From Jacaranda mimosifolia (lineage: Eukaryota > Streptophyta > Magnoliopsida > Lamiales > Bignoniaceae): a stretch of 64,000 nt of DNA. Within the stretch, counting starts at the first letter, position 1, and each line of letters starts with the position of its first letter. The DNA is taken from the NCBI GenBank assembly GCA_018894105.1, contig CM032132.1:30493379-30557378 (forward strand), read 5' to 3'. The notes under the pieces were generated by a model. That model worked only from the letters and a program-made list of their open reading frames with translations. It made no database searches and was not told the DNA's origin. Both the position numbers and the translations under genes were made by a program. Of the stretch, positions 61,224 to 64,000 are shown piece after piece.

Positions 61224-62977
61224 CATATGAGTGGGACTTGGGGTGGACAGATGGGAGTTTCTAAGAGAATTTAAAAATGTTGCTTGTTGCAATGAAAAGC
61301 GATTTATTTTGTTGGTTGGGTCATTTTCATTTCGGGGGGCTTTTTTGGTGCCTTTTTTTCAATATTATTAACTACTCAACTTGAGAAGCCAAAGTAATTG
61401 AATTGGGTGAACAAGAAATGCCTAAGACTGGGGACTTTCTAGTGCTAAAATACAATCTACTAACCACCTAGTAGATGGACTATGTTGGACCCCACAATGA
61501 GGGATCTTATATTGATCATTTTAGCAATTGATTTATATTTTAGGACATGAGAAATAATAATATTTTCTTGATGTTAAATCAGTATATATGGACACAGTAA
61601 CAAAAATATGATCTTTATAAGTAAAAATGAAAATAAATAAGAATGATTAATTTTTTCCTTTTCTTTTTCTAAGTTTGAAAAAAATGATAAAATTCAAAAT
61701 TAGACTATCTTCGAAGCAACCAAAATTATGCATTTTGGAGTATCTATTATAACTAATTAAATATTATTTATTTAAGGAAGTATTTTATATATTAAAATAT
61801 AAAATAAAGGATTTGAACTCAATATTATGACCTAGATATATATCTCAAGAAATATTATGAAGGGGCAATTAATTGTGAGCCCATAAAGCATGAAATGAAT
61901 ACCCTAGCTAGTTGGGCATTTTACCTTGTAGTTGAGTATTGTTGTTTGCAGTAGTTTGGCCTACCAAGTATTCAAATTCCTAAAAGTCCTACAATATATT
62001 GTGAATTTAGATAAACTTGAATTGTATTGACTAGCTAGGATGCACACATACAAACTAGTATACATATAACCTACCTAATCTCTTTAACCTTACAAGGGAG
62101 GAGGCTGCTAAGGATGAGAAAGTCAACTACCATTCCAAACTCATAACAATTTGTTCAAAAGAGAACAAAAACCCAAAATGAAATAAAATAACTAAATTAG
62201 TTAAATAAATAAAGGAAATAGATAGAGGAGAAGAAATTAAAGGCATTCCTTGAAAAAGACTTCCACCAACACATTTTATTGACCAAAACAACACACACAA
62301 AGGATAAGTTGGCAATCTTAAACTTGTTTGACATGGCAATTGTGGGGAAACCACTAGCTAGGTTTGACCGAATCAAAAATAAATAATTTTAAAAAAAAAA
62401 AAAGTTCTGAAAAGGAGATATTATTGTTTAAGTAATAAAAAATTAGAAGAATAAATGAGCAAGTTATGACTTCCTTTTATTATTCTTTCATTGATCATAA
62501 CTACATTATTAATTTCTTCTTAATTTTGATTTAACATCACAAATGGTAATAAAGAAATATCCTATTAAGATAAACTAAAACGTAGTACGTATCTCACGTG
62601 TATAATATTTCTATCATCTTATTTGAAATGAAGCATCCATAATTCTAATTAATTACCACTAGAAGTATTTTAATTTTCATTCCCTATAAAAAAATAGAAA
62701 TCACCATAAAGAACCTCACAAGCCCATCAAAGTAAATTATTCATTGTTTTGGAAACCCATATTGTGCAAGCTATTAAGCACAATTCATTATTTAAATTCT
62801 GTACGAAAAAAAAATATTCTCTTTGTCTTACTTGCTTAGAAATAAGTTCTAAATATATGTAAAAGATATCCAATTTAATATTACTTTATAATATACATAT
62901 AGTTATCAAATACCAAATACATATATATTGTAGTCGAATAACATCAAGCGTGACAATCAAAAAATTATTGAGAAAAA

Positions 62978-63008
<31 letters not shown>

Positions 63009-63239
63009 CACCATGTAATAATAGACATATACCAAGAATATAAGCAGGTATTTTTTGAAGGGACCATCAAATTAGAAACTACTCTAAGTTTTCATTCCTC
63101 TTTTTCTTTCTTTTTCGTTTGCTTGTATGATTATTCAACCCAAATAAAGGTGTCATATTGTGTAACTCTTATATTCTATTATTATTAAAGTGGAAAGTTT
63201 GGACAACAAAACAAATTCGTCACATTCCCACCAAACCCA
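60332..63239. other. AT-rich intergenic region with TA microsatellites
   Basis: (TA)n runs lie at about 60393-60413, 61182-61215 and 62987-63008, with many short A/T homopolymers. No gene, RNA gene or transposon boundary could be supported. Confidence 0.5.
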
Positions 63240-63245
63240 TATAAA
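63240..63245 (+). promoter_or_regulatory. TATA box of the small gene
   Basis: CATATAAACC, about 100 bp before the ATG at 63343, in a C-rich leader context. It is a good position for a plant core promoter with a 5' UTR of about 70 bp. Confidence 0.55.
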
Positions 63246-63342
63246 CCAAGAAGGTCTTCAAATAATGCACTTGCCCCCCCACTCCTAACCCCCAAACCCT
63301 TCAAGAAAAAAAAGCAGAAAAAGAAAGAAAAAGAACAACAGC

Positions 63343-63675
63343 ATGGAAGGACTCATTCCAATGGTATACAAATCATTCAAGAAGAACAGGATTCGCCGGC
63401 GATACGAATCCCTTTCTTCTGGTGCAGCACAGGCTTACAACATAGCAGATTTCTACATAAAAGATGATGATCATGATCACTACTTCAGCAGAAAAGAGTA
63501 TGCTACACCGGGCACAGAGCTCGAGAGGGTTTCGGGCCTCCATGGGGCTCACCACAGGCGCTATAACTCGATGCAGGTCGCCAAGGGTTTTGGCTTGGAG
63601 GATGCTGCTGCTAAGCCCAAGCAACTTGTGAGGTTTAGGAGCCACAGGATGTTCTCGTGTGTCACGGGTGCATAA
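63343..63675 (+). CDS. Small basic plant protein, 110 residues, uncharacterised
   Basis: An intact single-exon frame starting MEGLIPMVYKSFKKNRIRRR. The MEGLIPxVY start is shared with a group of small plant proteins whose role is not established, as far as I can recall. A strongly basic cluster (KKNRIRRR, residues 13-20) follows, then an acidic histidine-rich patch (KDDDHDHYF) and a basic C-terminus (LVRFRSHRMFSCVTGA). There is no signal peptide or membrane segment. The A-rich leader with AAAGAAAAAGAACAACAGC before the ATG is a normal plant initiation context. The TATA box at 63240 supports this start. I cannot assign a function. Confidence 0.82.
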   Translation: MEGLIPMVYKSFKKNRIRRRYESLSSGAAQAYNIADFYIKDDDHDHYFSRKEYATPGTELERVSGLHGAHHRRYNSMQVAKGFGLEDAAAKPKQLVRFRSHRMFSCVTGA

Positions 63676-64000
63676 CTCTTTTTCCTTTTTTGGGTATTTT
63701 TGTTTTGATGGAAACTATAAATATACCATAATCCATGTGTTTTTATTTTACTTTTTTCCAAGCTTGATGCTTATATCTGTCCATGTAAATATATTACGAA
63801 ACTTGTACTTGGAAAAGTTGTGGGACAAAAGAAAGATTTTTTGTTCTCATATATGCAATGCAAGTTGTAATAATTAGTGCGCTTTATAAACTTTTGTGGA
63901 TTGTATGTAGAAGATTTGGATGCCCTTTGCCTCAAGATTGTTGCGTGATGTTTCCTCAACTTCAAGAAATTCTGCAGCATCTCTGTTCTTAATTCAAGAA
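63676..64000. other. 3' flank of the small gene
   Basis: T-rich sequence that should hold its 3' UTR. No further gene is visible before the window ends. Confidence 0.4.

Overview
The window reads as nuclear DNA of a dicot plant. It has long AT-rich intergenic stretches, plant-specific families (a DUF247/UPF0481 protein and a P2B auto-inhibited Ca2+-ATPase) and dense LTR retrotransposons, solo LTRs, MITEs and TA/GA microsatellites. I cannot name the species. Only three genes look intact: a DUF247 gene (8748-10055, +), a serine-rich uncharacterised gene (55432-57600, +) and a small 110-residue gene (63343-63675, +). Almost everything else is mobile DNA, and many insertion boundaries can be read from target-site duplications (TSDs).

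Layout. 172-6898 (-) is a dead intronless ACA12/13-type Ca2+-ATPase, split by a degenerate Ty1/copia element (2445-6117, +, TSD GATTC). 8486-10055 is the DUF247 gene with a 5'-UTR intron. 11026-24888 is a Ty3/gypsy Tat-lineage element on the minus strand (E1, TSD CTTAT). A 2.9-kb solo LTR of another gypsy family (19266-22146, TSD CATTC) interrupts its protease region. 26060-27194 is a TIR-type DNA element remnant. 27719-28000 is a fragment of a LINE-type RNase H domain. 28565-30817 is a 2.25-kb solo LTR (TSD ATTAT). About 32000-37188 plus 48226-48500 is an array of units of roughly 400-460 bp. A second Tat element on the minus strand (E2, 37189-48225) landed inside that array. 50143-50630 is a miniature retrotransposon (TRIM) with three terminal repeats and two internal segments. 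50968-52589 is a long-TIR DNA element with a GC-rich core. 54737-55294 and 59153-60323 are hAT-type MITEs with perfect 8-bp TSDs; they flank the serine-rich gene.

The most interesting signal is in E1 and E2. Both carry, on the strand opposite gag-pol and between the integrase end and the 3' LTR, a related multi-exon gene with its own TATA box. It encodes an acidic serine-rich N-terminus, a domain resembling PF04195 (putative gypsy type transposon) and a coiled-coil/C-terminal module. Introns lie at matching places in the two diverged copies. Both elements also have tandem repeats (75-bp units in E1, about 85-bp in E2) between this gene and the end of pol. Both gag-pol copies are now broken by stops and frameshifts, so the neighbourhood is a layered record of old insertions around a few living genes.
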